Position numbers and translations under genes: made by a program
In this document: positions 13,664 to 25,191 of the stretch, piece by piece
How the letters are laid out: the number at the start of each line of letters is the position of its first letter
Position numbering within the stretch: position 1 is the first letter of the stretch
Assembly (NCBI GenBank): GCA_002271215.1
Contig: CP018628.1
Location: forward strand, 3,162,001-3,226,000
DNA from: Lelliottia jeotgali
Lineage (GTDB): Bacteria; Pseudomonadota; Gammaproteobacteria; Enterobacterales; Enterobacteriaceae
Length of the DNA stretch: 64,000 nucleotides
Direction: 5' to 3'
The notes under the pieces: generated by a model
What the model was told of the DNA's origin: nothing
What the model saw: the letters and a program-made list of their open reading frames with translations, nothing else
The model's database searches: none

Positions 13664-13822
13664 CGGCAAAATCAACGCAGCCCTTTCAATCGTCGAAAAA
13701 TCATGCAAATGAGTCACAATGCGAAGCTGCTCGCAGCCAGTAGTTAAACCTGTCACATTTTCGCATAAAAGGGTGCTATAACATGAACCACTCATTAACC
13801 CTACTGATATTCAGGTAATTGC

Positions 13823-14185
13823 ATGATCAAGGAACGAATGACGCCAGAGGAGTTGTCGCGACTCACTGGCTATAGCCGACAGACCATCAATAAATGGGTA
13901 CGCAAGGAGGGTTGGAAAACATCTCCAAGACCAGGTGTTCAGGGTGGTAAGGCGCGCCTGGTTCACGTTAACGAAAAAGTGCGAGAGTTTATCCGCAGCG
14001 CATCCAGGATGACGGATGAACCTCAGCTCATTGAAAGCACAGCCAATAATAGCTCACTTAACGCTCTGCTGCTGACACTGGCCAATGAAATGACCCCAGA
14101 CGAGCAAAAACAGCTGACGACTTTATTACTGCGGGAAGGGATTACCGGATTGTTACAACGTTTAGGGATACGCGAACAGAGCTGA
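13823..14185 (+). CDS. yfeC: YfeC, helix-turn-helix DUF1323 protein
   Basis: The 120-residue protein has an N-terminal helix-turn-helix (MTPEELSRLTGYSRQTINKW, starting at residue 6), a basic wing (PGVQGGKARLVHVNEKV) and a helical C-terminal half ending in LLLREGITGLLQRLGI. It is probably a DNA-binding regulator; no target is established. The stop is one base before the yfeD start, so the two are co-transcribed. The same domain order in yfeD indicates a tandem duplication. Confidence 0.9.
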   Translation: MIKERMTPEELSRLTGYSRQTINKWVRKEGWKTSPRPGVQGGKARLVHVNEKVREFIRSASRMTDEPQLIESTANNSSLNALLLTLANEMTPDEQKQLTTLLLREGITGLLQRLGIREQS

Positions 14186-14186
14186 T

Positions 14187-14582
14187 ATGAAAAAATTACG
14201 GAGCAAAATGACCACGGAAGAGTTGTCCGATAGCCTTGGCGTCGCCAAACAAACGATTAACCGCTGGGTGCGTAAGCAAGGGTGGAAAACCGAAAGTCTA
14301 CATGGTGTAAAAGGCGGACGAGCACGATTGATCCATATCGACGCCCGCGTACGCGAACACATTATGAATATCCCTGCGATTCGTAACCGACAGGCTATTT
14401 ATCAGCTTGCAGAAACGTCCGCCGAATATGAGGGGGCGAACACCACCAGCTTGTTACGCCAGGTGACCGGCGCACTGGAAAGTATGACGCTCATTGAGCA
14501 AGAAAAACTTGCCGTGCTGCTGGCCCGCGAAGGTATTCAGGGCTTCCTCGCCCGCCTCGGTATTGCTGAAGAACAGGCATAA
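14187..14582 (+). CDS. yfeD: YfeD, helix-turn-helix DUF1323 protein
   Basis: This 131-residue paralogue of YfeC shares the N-terminal motif MTTEELSDSLGVAKQTINRW, the wing GVKGGRARLIHIDARV and the C-terminal LLAREGIQGFLARLGI. The middle segment is longer and diverged. It is likely a DNA-binding protein; the function is unknown. A terminator begins at the stop codon. Confidence 0.9.
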   Translation: MKKLRSKMTTEELSDSLGVAKQTINRWVRKQGWKTESLHGVKGGRARLIHIDARVREHIMNIPAIRNRQAIYQLAETSAEYEGANTTSLLRQVTGALESMTLIEQEKLAVLLAREGIQGFLARLGIAEEQA

Positions 14583-14610
14583 AAAAACGGCAGGATAGCC
14601 TGCCGTTTTT
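14581..14610. terminator. Terminator between yfeD and gltX
   Basis: The stem ACGGCAGG / CCTGCCGT with an ATAG loop is flanked by A7 and T5 runs. It can serve both convergent genes. Confidence 0.9.
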
Positions 14611-14632
14611 GCTCTTCGTCTGCCCGACGTAT

Positions 14633-16048
14633 TTACTGTTGGCTTTCGCGCTCAGTAATAAAATCCAGAGCTTTGTTAATGCGCGCAACGCTGCGCGTTT
14701 TGCCAATTGCATGAACGGTGACATCAAGTCCTGGGGATTGCCCAGCACCAGTCACGGCAACACGCAGTGGCATACCAACTTTCCCCATACCGACTTCCAG
14801 TTCGTCTGCCGTGGCCTGAATCGCGTTGTGAACATTTTCCGCAGTCCAGTCAGTCAGTGCAGACAGTTTATCACGCACGACTTCGAGCGGCTGACGAGCA
14901 ACCGGACGCAGGTGTTTTTTCGCTGCGTCAGGATCAAACGCCTCGAACTCTTCGTAGAAATAACGGCAGCTTTCCGCAATCTCTTTAAGCGTTTTGCAGC
15001 GTTCACCCAGCAGTTTCACCAGATCCGCCAGCTCTGGGCCAGTGCGGGTATCAATGTTCGCCTGCTCAATGTGCCATTGCAGGTAGGTTGCAACGTATTC
15101 CGGCGGCATGGTGTTGATGTAGTGATGGTTCAACCACAGCAGTTTATCGGTGTTAAATGCACTGGCGGATTTGCTCACTGCATTCAGGGAGAACAGTTTG
15201 ATCATCTCTTCGCGGCTGAAGATCTCCTGGTCACCGCTGGACCAGCCCAGACGGACTAAATAGTTCAGCAACGCTTCCGGCAGATAACCGTCATCGCGGT
15301 ATTGCATCACGCTGACAGCGCCGTGACGTTTGGACAGTTTTTTACCGTCATCGCCATTAATCATCGATACGTGCGCATAAATTGGCACCGGCGCATTCAG
15401 CGCTTTCAGGATATTAATCTGACGTGGTGTGTTGTTGATATGATCTTCACCGCGAATAACATGGGTGATTTCCATGTCCCAGTCATCAACCACTACGCAG
15501 AAGTTGTAGGTCGGTGAACCGTCAGTACGACGAATGATCAGATCGTCCAGTTCCTGGTTGCTGAACTCAATCGGGCCACGGATCTGGTCGTCAAAGATAA
15601 CAGAACCTTCCTGCGGGTTAGCGAAACGCACAACGCAGGGTTCGTCATCGGCATGGTGCTCGTGGCTGTGGCGGCAGCGGCCATCGTAACGAGGCTTATC
15701 ACCGTTCGCCATTTGCTCTTCACGCAGAGCTTCCAGACGCTCTTTGGAGCAGTAGCATTTATACGCGGTACCCGCGACCAGCATGTCGTCGATAACGGCG
15801 TTGTAACGGTCAAAACGTTTAGTCTGGAAGTACGGGCCTTCATCCCACTCCAGATTCAGCCAGTTCATCCCATCCATAATGGCTTCGATTGCTTCCGGTG
15901 TGGAACGTTCGAGATCGGTGTCTTCAATACGCAGCACGAACTCACCGTCGTGGTTACGTGCAAAAAGCCAGGAATAGAGAGCAGTACGTGCACCACCGAC
16001 GTGCAGATAGCCTGTCGGGCTGGGCGCGAAGCGAGTTTTGATTTTCAT
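14633..16048 (-). CDS. gltX: Glutamyl-tRNA synthetase
   Basis: GltX is a class I aminoacyl-tRNA synthetase that charges tRNA-Glu in the cytosol. The 471 residues match the E. coli length. The HIGH motif appears as [15 protein letters not shown] at residues 10-24 and the KMSKS motif as KKLSKRH. A zinc-binding insert with Cys and His residues (CYCSKE and CRHSHEHH) is present, typical of gamma-proteobacterial GltX. The gene is divergent from the Val-Lys tRNA operon, with a 258-base gap between them. Confidence 0.98.
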   Translation of the reverse strand: MKIKTRFAPSPTGYLHVGGARTALYSWLFARNHDGEFVLRIEDTDLERSTPEAIEAIMDGMNWLNLEWDEGPYFQTKRFDRYNAVIDDMLVAGTAYKCYCSKERLEALREEQMANGDKPRYDGRCRHSHEHHADDEPCVVRFANPQEGSVIFDDQIRGPIEFSNQELDDLIIRRTDGSPTYNFCVVVDDWDMEITHVIRGEDHINNTPRQINILKALNAPVPIYAHVSMINGDDGKKLSKRHGAVSVMQYRDDGYLPEALLNYLVRLGWSSGDQEIFSREEMIKLFSLNAVSKSASAFNTDKLLWLNHHYINTMPPEYVATYLQWHIEQANIDTRTGPELADLVKLLGERCKTLKEIAESCRYFYEEFEAFDPDAAKKHLRPVARQPLEVVRDKLSALTDWTAENVHNAIQATADELEVGMGKVGMPLRVAVTGAGQSPGLDVTVHAIGKTRSVARINKALDFITERESQQ

Positions 16049-16261
16049 GAAATGGCCTTACGTTATAAAGATGCCGACGACCGGCAAATGCTGGGATAAA
16101 AACAATGGGCAATATTCTATCACTGTGGGCCGATTCCTCAATGATGTTGCCTTATTGACGTGCAGGTTTACTAAATTTGTTTAGAAATCATGCTGCGCGG
16201 GCCATTTTGTGATCCGTTTGTTTAATTTTACGACGAACAAACAAAATCTTTAGAAAAGGCG

Positions 16262-16289
16262 TTGACTCATTTTCAACTCTCCCTATAAT
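16262..16289 (+). promoter_or_regulatory. Promoter of the tRNA-Val/Lys operon
   Basis: The -35 TTGACT (16262-16267) and perfect -10 TATAAT (16284-16289) have a 16-base spacer. They lie 17 bases before the first tRNA. Confidence 0.88.
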
Positions 16290-16306
16290 GCGACTCCACA
16301 CAGCGG

Positions 16307-16382
16307 GGGTGATTAGCTCAGTTGGTAGAGCACCTCCTTTACACGGAGGGGGTCGGCGGTTCGAGCCCGTCATCACCCACCA
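16307..16382 (+). tRNA. valU: tRNA-Val (anticodon TAC)
   Basis: The 76-base tRNA GGGTGATTAGCTCAG... has anticodon TAC in CCTTTACACGG and an encoded CCA. It is the first of three identical copies; the naming follows E. coli order. Confidence 0.97.
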
Positions 16383-16425
16383 TTCATTTGTGAGTGATAC
16401 CGCAGTGTAGCAAGAGATAAGATTT

Positions 16426-16501
16426 GGGTGATTAGCTCAGTTGGTAGAGCACCTCCTTTACACGGAGGGGGTCGGCGGTTCGAGCCCGTCATCACCCACC
16501 A
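16426..16501 (+). tRNA. valX: tRNA-Val (anticodon TAC)
   Basis: This second copy is identical to the first over all 76 bases and follows after a 43-base spacer. Confidence 0.97.
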
Positions 16502-16534
16502 TTATCTTCTCTTGTAATAGCAGTACCGAAGTTT

Positions 16535-16610
16535 GGGTGATTAGCTCAGTTGGTAGAGCACCTCCTTTACACGGAGGGGGTCGGCGGTTCGAGCCCGTCA
16601 TCACCCACCA
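16535..16610 (+). tRNA. valY: tRNA-Val (anticodon TAC)
   Basis: This third identical copy follows after a 33-base spacer and is only 3 bases before the tRNA-Lys. Confidence 0.97.
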
Positions 16611-16613
16611 TTC

Positions 16614-16689
16614 GGGGCGTTAGCTCAGTTGGTAGAGCAGTTGACTTTTAATCAATTGGTCGCAGGTTCGAATCCTGCACGCCCCACCA
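16614..16689 (+). tRNA. lysV: tRNA-Lys (anticodon TTT)
   Basis: The 76-base tRNA GGGGCGTTAGCTCAG... has the anticodon loop ACTTTTAAT (TTT) and an encoded CCA. It is the last gene of the tRNA operon and is followed by a terminator. Confidence 0.97.
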
Positions 16690-16693
16690 ATGT

Positions 16694-16720
16694 AAAAAAG
16701 CGCCCTAAAGGCGCTTTTTT
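16694..16720 (+). terminator. Terminator of the tRNA-Val/Lys operon
   Basis: The stem AAGCGCC / GGCGCTT with a CTAAA-type loop is followed by T6, 5 bases after the tRNA-Lys. Confidence 0.9.
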
Positions 16721-16823
16721 GCTATCTGCGATTCCCGAATTTTCTCCCTCCCAGATCTGGCAGGTTCTCTCAAGCTACTACCCTTTATGCCGATAATGCT
16801 GTTTTATGGGAAAAGGAATTAAC

Positions 16824-17165
16824 ATGACGACTATTCAGGCATCAGCACCTTCCATTCAAACTCGCAGTAGCGGCGAAAGTAGCTCTGGTGGAAACGACAT
16901 TGCCTCTCAAATAAGCCGGCTTACTGTGCAAATAACCAAAGTCACAGCGCAGCTTAAAGATGTCGCAAGCGGAAGCGGTACAGCGGAAGAGAAACAAAAA
17001 CAACAGGAACTTCTTCAGTCCCAGTTGGCCATGCTGCAGGCGCAGCTAGCCCAGTTGCAGCATCAGCAGGCCGAAGAAGCACAAGAAAAGCAGGAAAATA
17101 GTCAGGGCAAAATGGAAGGCGTTAACTCACCTTCCGCCGATCACCAGATTGATATCTACATCTAA
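16824..17165 (+). CDS. FlxA-like small coiled-coil protein
   Basis: The ATG at 16824 is preferred over the one at 16806 because AAAGGAA lies 6-7 bases before it. It yields 113 residues starting [13 protein letters not shown]. The N-terminal 30 residues are Ser/Gly-rich. The rest is a Gln/Ala/Leu heptad-like coiled coil ([19 protein letters not shown]) with an acidic, Gln-rich tail. This layout fits the FlxA-like family; E. coli FlxA is a flagellar sigma-28-dependent gene of a cryptic prophage. No function is established. It replaces the xap genes found here in E. coli and overlaps the end of yfeR by 4 bases. Confidence 0.7.
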   Translation: MTTIQASAPSIQTRSSGESSSGGNDIASQISRLTVQITKVTAQLKDVASGSGTAEEKQKQQELLQSQLAMLQAQLAQLQHQQAEEAQEKQENSQGKMEGVNSPSADHQIDIYI

Positions 17166-18097
17166 TCCTCTGGTGCATTAAATAACGGATCGCGTATGCG
17201 GGCCTCCATTAACCGCTGTGCCTGCATACGTACTACCTCCCAAAGCGCATGAGCCGCACCAGAAAGCGAGCGATTTTTACGCCGCGCCAGCATCAGTTTA
17301 CGTTCAATACATGGCGTGAAACGCCTGACAACAAGCCGACTCCCTTGCGGCAACGGCAGCGCCAGCGCGGGTAACACGCTGATGCCAATCCCGGCCTCCA
17401 CCATTGGGAAAAGCGTCGCGGGATGTCCAATCTCCTGCACAATTGTCGCGTTCACTCTCTGCTGAGCAAGTGCCACATCTATCAGCGGTCGGCTTCCCGA
17501 TGCATAATCCTGTAATACCAGATTTGCGCCCTGCAACGACTGCCATGTCACCTGAGGCATCGATGCAAGAGGATCGTCTTCGCGGCACAAGAGTAAAAAT
17601 GGTTCTGACAGCACGACTTCACATTCGAGATCTGTCACTGGACCGGGATCGATAACAATGCCGAAATCAACGTCACCTTGCCTGATACTCTCCAGAACCC
17701 ACTGCTGCGGCCTGTCGTGCAGTACAAAATCAATATCGGGATAGCGGCGATTACTTTCGGCAATGCATTGCGGAATCAAATGTGCAGAAATCGTCTGACT
17801 GGCCGCAACGCGGACTGTCCCGGAAAGCTGCTTCCCCACCCTGCCCACATCACGCAGCGTACTGTTGAGTTCATCCAGCAGGCGCTCCAGACGCGCAGCC
17901 AGCTGCTGCCCCGCCTCGGTGAGTACCACTTCACGCGTGGTACGATCCAACAGGCGCACGCCGGTCTGTAATTCCAGTTCTTTTACGCTATGACTCACTG
18001 CCGACTGGCTCAGTCCGATCATCTCCCCGGCACGGCTAAAGCTGCGGGCCTGGGCGACGGTGACAAAAACACGAAGCTGACGAAGGGAATAATTCAT
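17162..18097 (-). CDS. yfeR: YfeR, LysR-family transcriptional regulator
   Basis: This 311-residue LysR-type regulator has an N-terminal winged helix ([20 protein letters not shown], then [15 protein letters not shown] as the recognition helix region). The type-2 periplasmic-binding-like effector domain covers about residues 90-295. It is divergent from yfeH with an 89-base gap, the usual arrangement for a LysR protein controlling its neighbour. In Salmonella YfeR has been linked to osmolarity-dependent control of yfeH; the inducer is unknown. Confidence 0.92.
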   Translation of the reverse strand: MNYSLRQLRVFVTVAQARSFSRAGEMIGLSQSAVSHSVKELELQTGVRLLDRTTREVVLTEAGQQLAARLERLLDELNSTLRDVGRVGKQLSGTVRVAASQTISAHLIPQCIAESNRRYPDIDFVLHDRPQQWVLESIRQGDVDFGIVIDPGPVTDLECEVVLSEPFLLLCREDDPLASMPQVTWQSLQGANLVLQDYASGSRPLIDVALAQQRVNATIVQEIGHPATLFPMVEAGIGISVLPALALPLPQGSRLVVRRFTPCIERKLMLARRKNRSLSGAAHALWEVVRMQAQRLMEARIRDPLFNAPED

Positions 18098-18102
18098 CTT
18101 TT

Positions 18103-18126
18103 TTATTCATGAATGGATGCAATAAA
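18103..18126. promoter_or_regulatory. Candidate YfeR operator in the yfeR-yfeH gap
   Basis: An inverted repeat TTTATT ... AATAAA flanks a 12-base core containing the palindrome ATTCATGAAT (18105-18114), between the two divergent genes. The spacing is compatible with a LysR-type T-N11-A site. Confidence 0.35.
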
Positions 18127-18186
18127 TCGATTTTATTTCTCAAACGGAACAAAGCACAATAGCGAAATCTGATTTCAGGAGCGTTT

Positions 18187-19182
18187 ATGAAACTGTTTCG
18201 TGTTCTCGATCCCTTTACCCTTACGCTGATTGCCGTTGTCCTGCTGGCCTCTTTCTTCCCGGCGCGCGGTAGTTTTGTTCCGTTTATCGAAGGGCTGACG
18301 ACGGCAGCTATTGCCCTGCTGTTCTTCATGCACGGGGCAAAGCTGTCTCGTGAAGCGATCATCGCCGGGGGCAGCCACTGGCGACTTCACCTGTGGGTAA
18401 TGTGCAGCACCTTCATTCTGTTCCCGATCCTCGGCGTGCTCTTCGCCTGGTGGGCACCAGTGAATGTCGATCCGGCGCTGTATACCGGCTTCCTGTATCT
18501 GTGCATTTTGCCCGCGACCGTCCAGTCGGCCATCGCGTTTACGTCACTGGCAGGCGGCAACGTTGCGGCAGCAGTCTGCTCGGCATCAGCCTCAAGCCTG
18601 TTGGGGATTTTTGTCTCGCCGCTGTTGGTTGGCCTACTGATGAATATGCATGGCGCAGAAGGTAACCTTGAGCAAGTTGGTAAAATCTGCCTGCAACTGT
18701 TGCTGCCGTTCGTGCTTGGGCATCTTTCTCGTCCGTGGACCGGGGATTTCGTCGCGCGAAACAAAAAGTGGATTGGCAAAACCGACCAGACCTCGATTCT
18801 GTTAGTGGTTTACTCCGCCTTTGGCGAAGCCGTAGTGAATGGGATCTGGCACAAGGTCGGGATTGGTTCGCTGCTGTTTATCGCGCTGGTGAGCATCGTG
18901 TTACTGGCGATTGTGATCGCAGTGAATACTTTTGCCGCCCGTAAATTTGGCTTCAATAAAGCGGATGAAATCACCATTGTGTTCTGCGGCTCGAAAAAGA
19001 GTCTCGCCAACGGTATCCCGATGGCCAATATTCTCTTCCCGACGTCGGTGATTGGCATGATGGTGCTGCCGCTGATGATCTTCCACCAGATTCAGCTGAT
19101 GGTCTGTGCGGTGATGGCGCGTCGTTACAAGCGCGAGACAGAGAAGCTGGCGCAGGAAGAGACCCGCGCCGCGAAAGCTTAA
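18187..19182 (+). CDS. yfeH: YfeH, bile-acid:sodium-symporter-like (BASS family) membrane protein
   Basis: The 331-residue inner-membrane protein has about ten hydrophobic segments and the SBF-like/DUF4137 fold. Features include FFMHGAKLSREAI after segment 2, the LCILPATVQSAIAFTSLAGG loop and the FCGSKKSLANGIPMA motif near residue 265, all typical of the YfeH branch of the BASS superfamily. The transported solute is unknown. The TTAA at 19179-19182 contains its stop and the stop of ypeB on the other strand. Confidence 0.9.
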   Translation: MKLFRVLDPFTLTLIAVVLLASFFPARGSFVPFIEGLTTAAIALLFFMHGAKLSREAIIAGGSHWRLHLWVMCSTFILFPILGVLFAWWAPVNVDPALYTGFLYLCILPATVQSAIAFTSLAGGNVAAAVCSASASSLLGIFVSPLLVGLLMNMHGAEGNLEQVGKICLQLLLPFVLGHLSRPWTGDFVARNKKWIGKTDQTSILLVVYSAFGEAVVNGIWHKVGIGSLLFIALVSIVLLAIVIAVNTFAARKFGFNKADEITIVFCGSKKSLANGIPMANILFPTSVIGMMVLPLMIFHQIQLMVCAVMARRYKRETEKLAQEETRAAKA

Positions 19183-19394
19183 GGACGCTTGAGGGGCTGA
19201 ACCAGATGGCTCAGCCCTTCGCTTTTAATGAGCAGTGTGATAGCCATCAGCTCGCCGAGTCGCCCGGCAGGGAATTGATCCTTACGCGCAAACCACAGAA
19301 AATACTCTTCCGGCACGTCAATCAATCGACGTCCCTTGTATTTTCCGAATGGCATTTCGGTATTGGCAATCTCGATGAGCTGTTCTTTCTCCAC
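19179..19394 (-). CDS. ypeB: YpeB, DUF3820 protein
   Basis: The 71-residue protein contains the family's core motif MPFGKYKGRRLIDVPEEYFLWF. Its function is unknown, although the fold is related to nuclease-associated putative quorum-sensing-regulated factors. The start is one base after the ligA stop, so it is co-transcribed with ligA; its stop overlaps the convergent yfeH stop by 4 bases. Confidence 0.9.
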   Translation of the reverse strand: MEKEQLIEIANTEMPFGKYKGRRLIDVPEEYFLWFARKDQFPAGRLGELMAITLLIKSEGLSHLVQPLKRP

Positions 19395-19395
19395 G

Positions 19396-21420
<2,025 letters not shown>

Positions 21421-21427
21421 TCAATGA

Positions 21428-21452
21428 GAAAAACCCCCGACAGGCGGGGGTT
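21428..21452 (-). terminator. Terminator between zipA and ligA
   Basis: On the minus strand the stem CCCCCGCC-type / GGCGGGGG-like pairing (ACCCCCG / CGGGGGT across GACAGG) is followed by TTTTT, just after the zipA stop. Some read-through to ligA is possible. Confidence 0.75.
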
Positions 21453-21479
21453 GAGGAGGAGTGGAAGAGAACGCAGCGT

Positions 21480-22448
21480 TTACGCGTTAGCTTCCTTTAC
21501 TTCGCGGATGCGATCCTGATACTCGCGCAGTTTCTGCGGCGTCATCATGCGACGCTGATCGTCGAGTACCACACCACCGACTTCATCGGCGATATGCTGG
21601 GCGGATTGCAGCATCAGCTTAAAGTTTTGCAGTTCATCGCCGTAAGACGGCACCTGCATAAAGATAGTGATACCAGGCGTGGTGAAATCACCGCTCATTT
21701 CCGGGTCGAAAGTCCCCGGATTGACCATATTGGCCAGGCTAAACAGCGCGGGGCCGCTGCCGTCCGGGCTCAGATGGCGGTGGAAAATGTTCATGTCGCC
21801 AAACTTGAAACCCGCCTGCTGGATGCTGTTAAGCAACACTTCACCGTTGAGCTGAGTGCCATGATGAGCAGCGACGTTCATGATGATCACCGTTTCTTTC
21901 CGCTGCGGCTTTTCAGTCACTGGCGCTTCTTCAACAACCGGCTCCGGTTCAAAGACCGGCTCAGGCTGCGGGGCTGGCTGCGTGTGAACAGGCTGCGGCG
22001 GTGTTTCTGGCGGCAGTGGCTGAACAGGACGCGGCGCTTGCGGCGCGGGCTGTGGCACAGGTTGCTGTTGCACAGGCGGCTGCTGTGGCTGGCGCACCGG
22101 CTCTTCAACCGGCTGCGGAGCAACAGGCTGGCGCGGCTGTGCAGACGCGTAAGGCGGCTGGTACTGGTGCTGTGGAGGCTGACGAGGCGCTTCATGCTCC
22201 CCATGACCTGCAGCAGGCGCAGTTGTATTGACCCGATGAACGCGGACTTCACCCACGCCTTCGTCGTCGGTATCTTCGATGTCGTCATCACCGTCATCGT
22301 CGTTACGACTGGACTTCATGCGCTTCAGTGGGCGATCGCGAAACATCGAGGAGCGTTCTTTACGGCTGGTCCAGAAACCATGTACCAGTAAAGCGAGTAT
22401 GGCGATCGCGCCAACAATGATTAATATCAGACGCAAATCCTGCATCAT
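21480..22448 (-). CDS. zipA: ZipA, cell-division protein anchoring FtsZ
   Basis: ZipA is an inner-membrane division protein that tethers FtsZ filaments at midcell. The start [17 protein letters not shown] matches the conserved N-terminus, so the longer upstream frame is not used. The product is 322 residues against 328 in E. coli. There is one N-terminal membrane helix (residues 6-25), a basic/acidic stretch, a long Pro/Gln-rich linker (about residues 80-180) and a C-terminal FtsZ-binding domain (from about residue 185, [13 protein letters not shown]). Confidence 0.96.
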   Translation of the reverse strand: MMQDLRLILIIVGAIAILALLVHGFWTSRKERSSMFRDRPLKRMKSSRNDDDGDDDIEDTDDEGVGEVRVHRVNTTAPAAGHGEHEAPRQPPQHQYQPPYASAQPRQPVAPQPVEEPVRQPQQPPVQQQPVPQPAPQAPRPVQPLPPETPPQPVHTQPAPQPEPVFEPEPVVEEAPVTEKPQRKETVIIMNVAAHHGTQLNGEVLLNSIQQAGFKFGDMNIFHRHLSPDGSGPALFSLANMVNPGTFDPEMSGDFTTPGITIFMQVPSYGDELQNFKLMLQSAQHIADEVGGVVLDDQRRMMTPQKLREYQDRIREVKEANA

Positions 22449-22678
22449 TATATTCTCTGTTGTTCTAACACCTTGCCACCACGGCAAACATTTACTCACT
22501 AAGAGTATTTGCCGATTACGTCAAGTGCAAGTGTGTGCAGAGCATTCAAAGCATAAAGATGAACGAAATCGTGCTTTTTGCTGTTTTTTCGAACATTTCC
22601 GAACTGGTCATTGGTCCATAACTCGATAATATAGGCGTGCAATTCCACTGGTTGTGAAAAAAGGAGTACAGCCTGGTT

Positions 22679-23440
22679 ATGGTTTCAACATCAACAACGA
22701 CTCCGCGCAGCGGTATCTGGTACTTTTCTCAGGGATGGAAACTGGTCTCCCTGCCAGGCATTCGCCGTTTTGTGATCCTGCCCCTGCTGATCAACATTCT
22801 GCTGATGGGTGGTGCTTTCTGGTGGCTGTTTACGCAACTCGAAGGCTGGGTACCGGCCATCATGAGCCACGTCCCCGACTGGCTGCAATGGCTGAGCTAT
22901 TTGCTGTGGCCGATTGTGGTCATCTCCGTCCTGTTAGTTTTTGGCTATTTCTTCTCAACGATAGCCAACTGGATCGCCGCCCCGTTTAATGGGCTGTTGG
23001 CAGAACAACTCGAAGCACGACTGACGGGGGCCACACCGCCTGATACCGGCGTACTCGGCATAATGAAAGATGTGCCGCGCATCATGAAGCGCGAATGGCA
23101 AAAGTTTGCATGGTACCTGCCACGCGCGATTGTCCTGCTGATCCTCTATTTTATCCCCGGCATTGGCCAGACCGTTGCGCCGGTGCTGTGGTTCCTGTTT
23201 AGCGCCTGGATGCTGGCGATTCAGTATTGCGACTATCCATTCGACAACCATAAAGTGCCGTTTAAAGAGATGCGCACGGCGCTGCGCTCGCAAAAGGTCA
23301 TCAATATGCAGTTTGGTGCCCTGACCAGCCTGTTCACAATGATCCCTTTCCTTAACCTGTTCATCATGCCGGTCGCCGTCTGCGGTGCGACCGCGATGTG
23401 GGTAGATTGCTACCGTGCTAAGCACGCGTTATGGAAGTAA
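22679..23440 (+). CDS. cysZ: CysZ, sulfate permease
   Basis: This 253-residue inner-membrane protein is needed for sulfate uptake. Four long hydrophobic segments are visible (around residues 28-50, 68-95, 145-170 and 205-230), as is the conserved stretch [20 protein letters not shown]. Divergent from zipA and upstream of cysK, it supplies sulfate for cysteine synthesis. The ribosome site (GGAG) is rather far, about 14 bases, from the ATG. Confidence 0.95.
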   Translation: MVSTSTTTPRSGIWYFSQGWKLVSLPGIRRFVILPLLINILLMGGAFWWLFTQLEGWVPAIMSHVPDWLQWLSYLLWPIVVISVLLVFGYFFSTIANWIAAPFNGLLAEQLEARLTGATPPDTGVLGIMKDVPRIMKREWQKFAWYLPRAIVLLILYFIPGIGQTVAPVLWFLFSAWMLAIQYCDYPFDNHKVPFKEMRTALRSQKVINMQFGALTSLFTMIPFLNLFIMPVAVCGATAMWVDCYRAKHALWK

Positions 23441-23601
23441 TGCAAAACTGTGTAAATGGGTGCGGCTTATGCCCTCCTTATTCCATACTGATAGCCATTA
23501 TTTCCTTGCAGCATATAGATATGCGATTTCCTTACTTCCGCATACTTATCCAACGGGTATGCTGGGACGGTATCCCAATTTCATACAGTTAAGGACAGGC
23601 C
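23441..23601 (+). promoter_or_regulatory. cysK promoter region
   Basis: This 161-base AT-rich gap has a plausible -10 TATGCT at 23558-23563 and no good -35, as is usual for CysB-activated promoters. CysB control is known for cysK; the binding site was not located precisely by eye. Confidence 0.4.
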
Positions 23602-24573
23602 ATGAGTAAGATTTACGAAGACAACTCGCTGACTATCGGTCATACGCCACTGGTTCGACTGAACCGTATCGGTAATGGACGCATTCTGGCGAAGGTAGAA
23701 TCACGTAACCCGAGCTTCAGCGTAAAATGCCGTATCGGTGCAAACATGATTTGGGATGCCGAAAAACGTGGCGTTCTGAAGCCTGGCGTTGAACTGGTTG
23801 AACCGACCAGCGGCAACACCGGTATCGCTCTGGCCTACGTTGCCGCTGCGCGTGGCTACAAATTAACGCTGACGATGCCAGAAACCATGAGCATTGAGCG
23901 TCGCAAGCTGCTGAAAGCACTGGGCGCGAATCTGGTTCTGACCGAAGGCGCGAAAGGCATGAAAGGTGCCATTCAGAAAGCAGAAGAAATTGTCGCCAGC
24001 GACCCGGCCAAATACCTGCTGCTGCAGCAGTTCAGCAACCCGGCAAACCCGGAAATCCACGAAAAAACCACCGGCCCTGAAATCTGGGAAGATACGGATG
24101 GCCAGGTTGACGTGTTTATCTCCGGCGTCGGCACTGGCGGGACGCTGACCGGCGTGAGCCGCTATATTAAAGGCACGAAAGGCAAAAAGGATCTCATCAC
24201 CGTTGCCGTTGAGCCAACCGACTCCCCTGTCATCGCCCAGGCGCTGGCTGGCGAAGAGATAAAACCAGGCCCGCACAAAATTCAGGGCATCGGCGCAGGC
24301 TTTATTCCGGGCAACCTCGATCTCAAGCTGATTGATAAAGTGGTCGCCATTACCAATGAAGAAGCCATCTCTACGGCGCGTCGTCTGATGGACGAAGAAG
24401 GTATTCTGGCCGGTATCTCTTCCGGTGCAGCAGTGGCTGCTGCGCTTAAGCTTCAGGAAGATGAAACCTTTACCAATAAGAATATTGTGGTTATCCTACC
24501 GTCCTCGGGTGAGCGTTATTTAAGCACTGCACTGTTTGCCGATCTGTTCACGGAAAAAGAACTGCAACAGTAA
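23602..24573 (+). CDS. cysK: CysK, cysteine synthase A
   Basis: CysK is O-acetylserine sulfhydrylase A. It makes L-cysteine from O-acetylserine and sulfide in the cytosol and forms the cysteine-synthase complex with CysE. The 323 residues equal the E. coli length. The PLP-binding Lys42 is in [12 protein letters not shown]. The phosphate-binding motif [11 protein letters not shown] and the glycine-rich [11 protein letters not shown] are present. Confidence 0.98.
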   Translation: MSKIYEDNSLTIGHTPLVRLNRIGNGRILAKVESRNPSFSVKCRIGANMIWDAEKRGVLKPGVELVEPTSGNTGIALAYVAAARGYKLTLTMPETMSIERRKLLKALGANLVLTEGAKGMKGAIQKAEEIVASDPAKYLLLQQFSNPANPEIHEKTTGPEIWEDTDGQVDVFISGVGTGGTLTGVSRYIKGTKGKKDLITVAVEPTDSPVIAQALAGEEIKPGPHKIQGIGAGFIPGNLDLKLIDKVVAITNEEAISTARRLMDEEGILAGISSGAAVAAALKLQEDETFTNKNIVVILPSSGERYLSTALFADLFTEKELQQ

Positions 24574-24595
24574 TGCCAGCATGTTAAGAACGCGT

Positions 24596-24623
24596 AAAAA
24601 AGCACCCAAAAGGGTGCTTTTTT
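24596..24623 (+). terminator. cysK terminator
   Basis: The stem AGCACCC / GGGTGCT has an AAAA loop and T7, 22 bases after the cysK stop. Confidence 0.9.
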
Positions 24624-24890
24624 GTGGCCTGCATCAAACTTTTACTCCTCCTGGCATTGATTCACCCCGTCGGGTCTGGTATTTAACCTGACAATTATTT
24701 TGAAGCGCGAAATTAATCAATGTCGGAAATAGCGAAGCTGAATCGATTTTATGATTTGGTTCAAGTCTTGCTTTCACTGCATAATGTTTAATGACGAGCG
24801 AAACGTCAGCGCTAACAAGACAGGCTAAAGTTAAGCCGCCAGGCTAGACTTTAGTTCCACAACACTAAACCTATAAGTTGGGGAAATACA
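24624..24890 (+). promoter_or_regulatory. ptsHI-crr promoter and leader region
   Basis: This gene-free stretch precedes ptsH. A P0-type promoter is visible: TTGGTT at 24756-24761 and CATAAT at 24780-24785, with an 18-base spacer. The sequence from there to the ptsH ribosome site (GTTGGGGAAATACA) closely resembles E. coli. The part between P0 and the second promoter near 24845 appears shorter than I recall for E. coli. CRP and Mlc control is known for E. coli and not demonstrated here. Confidence 0.6.
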
Positions 24891-25148
24891 ATGTTCCAGC
24901 AAGAAGTTACCATTACTGCTCCAAACGGTCTGCACACCCGCCCTGCTGCTCAGTTTGTTAAAGAAGCAAAAGGCTTCACTTCTGAGATCACTGTGACCTC
25001 CAACGGCAAAAGCGCTAGCGCAAAAAGCCTGTTTAAGCTGCAAACTCTGGGCCTGACTCAGGGTACCGTTGTCACCATCTCTGCGGAAGGTGAAGACGAG
25101 CAGAAAGCAGTTGAGCATCTGGTTAAACTGATGGCTGAGCTCGAGTAA
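24891..25148 (+). CDS. ptsH: PtsH, phosphocarrier protein HPr
   Basis: HPr carries phosphate from enzyme I to the sugar-specific enzymes II. The 85 residues are the standard length. Active-site His15 is in NGLHTRPAA and Ser46 in SAKSLFKL. It is the first gene of ptsH-ptsI-crr, 43 bases before ptsI. Confidence 0.99.
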
Positions 25149-25191
25149 GTTCCGGGTTCTTTTTAATATCAGTCACAAGTAAGGTAGGGTT

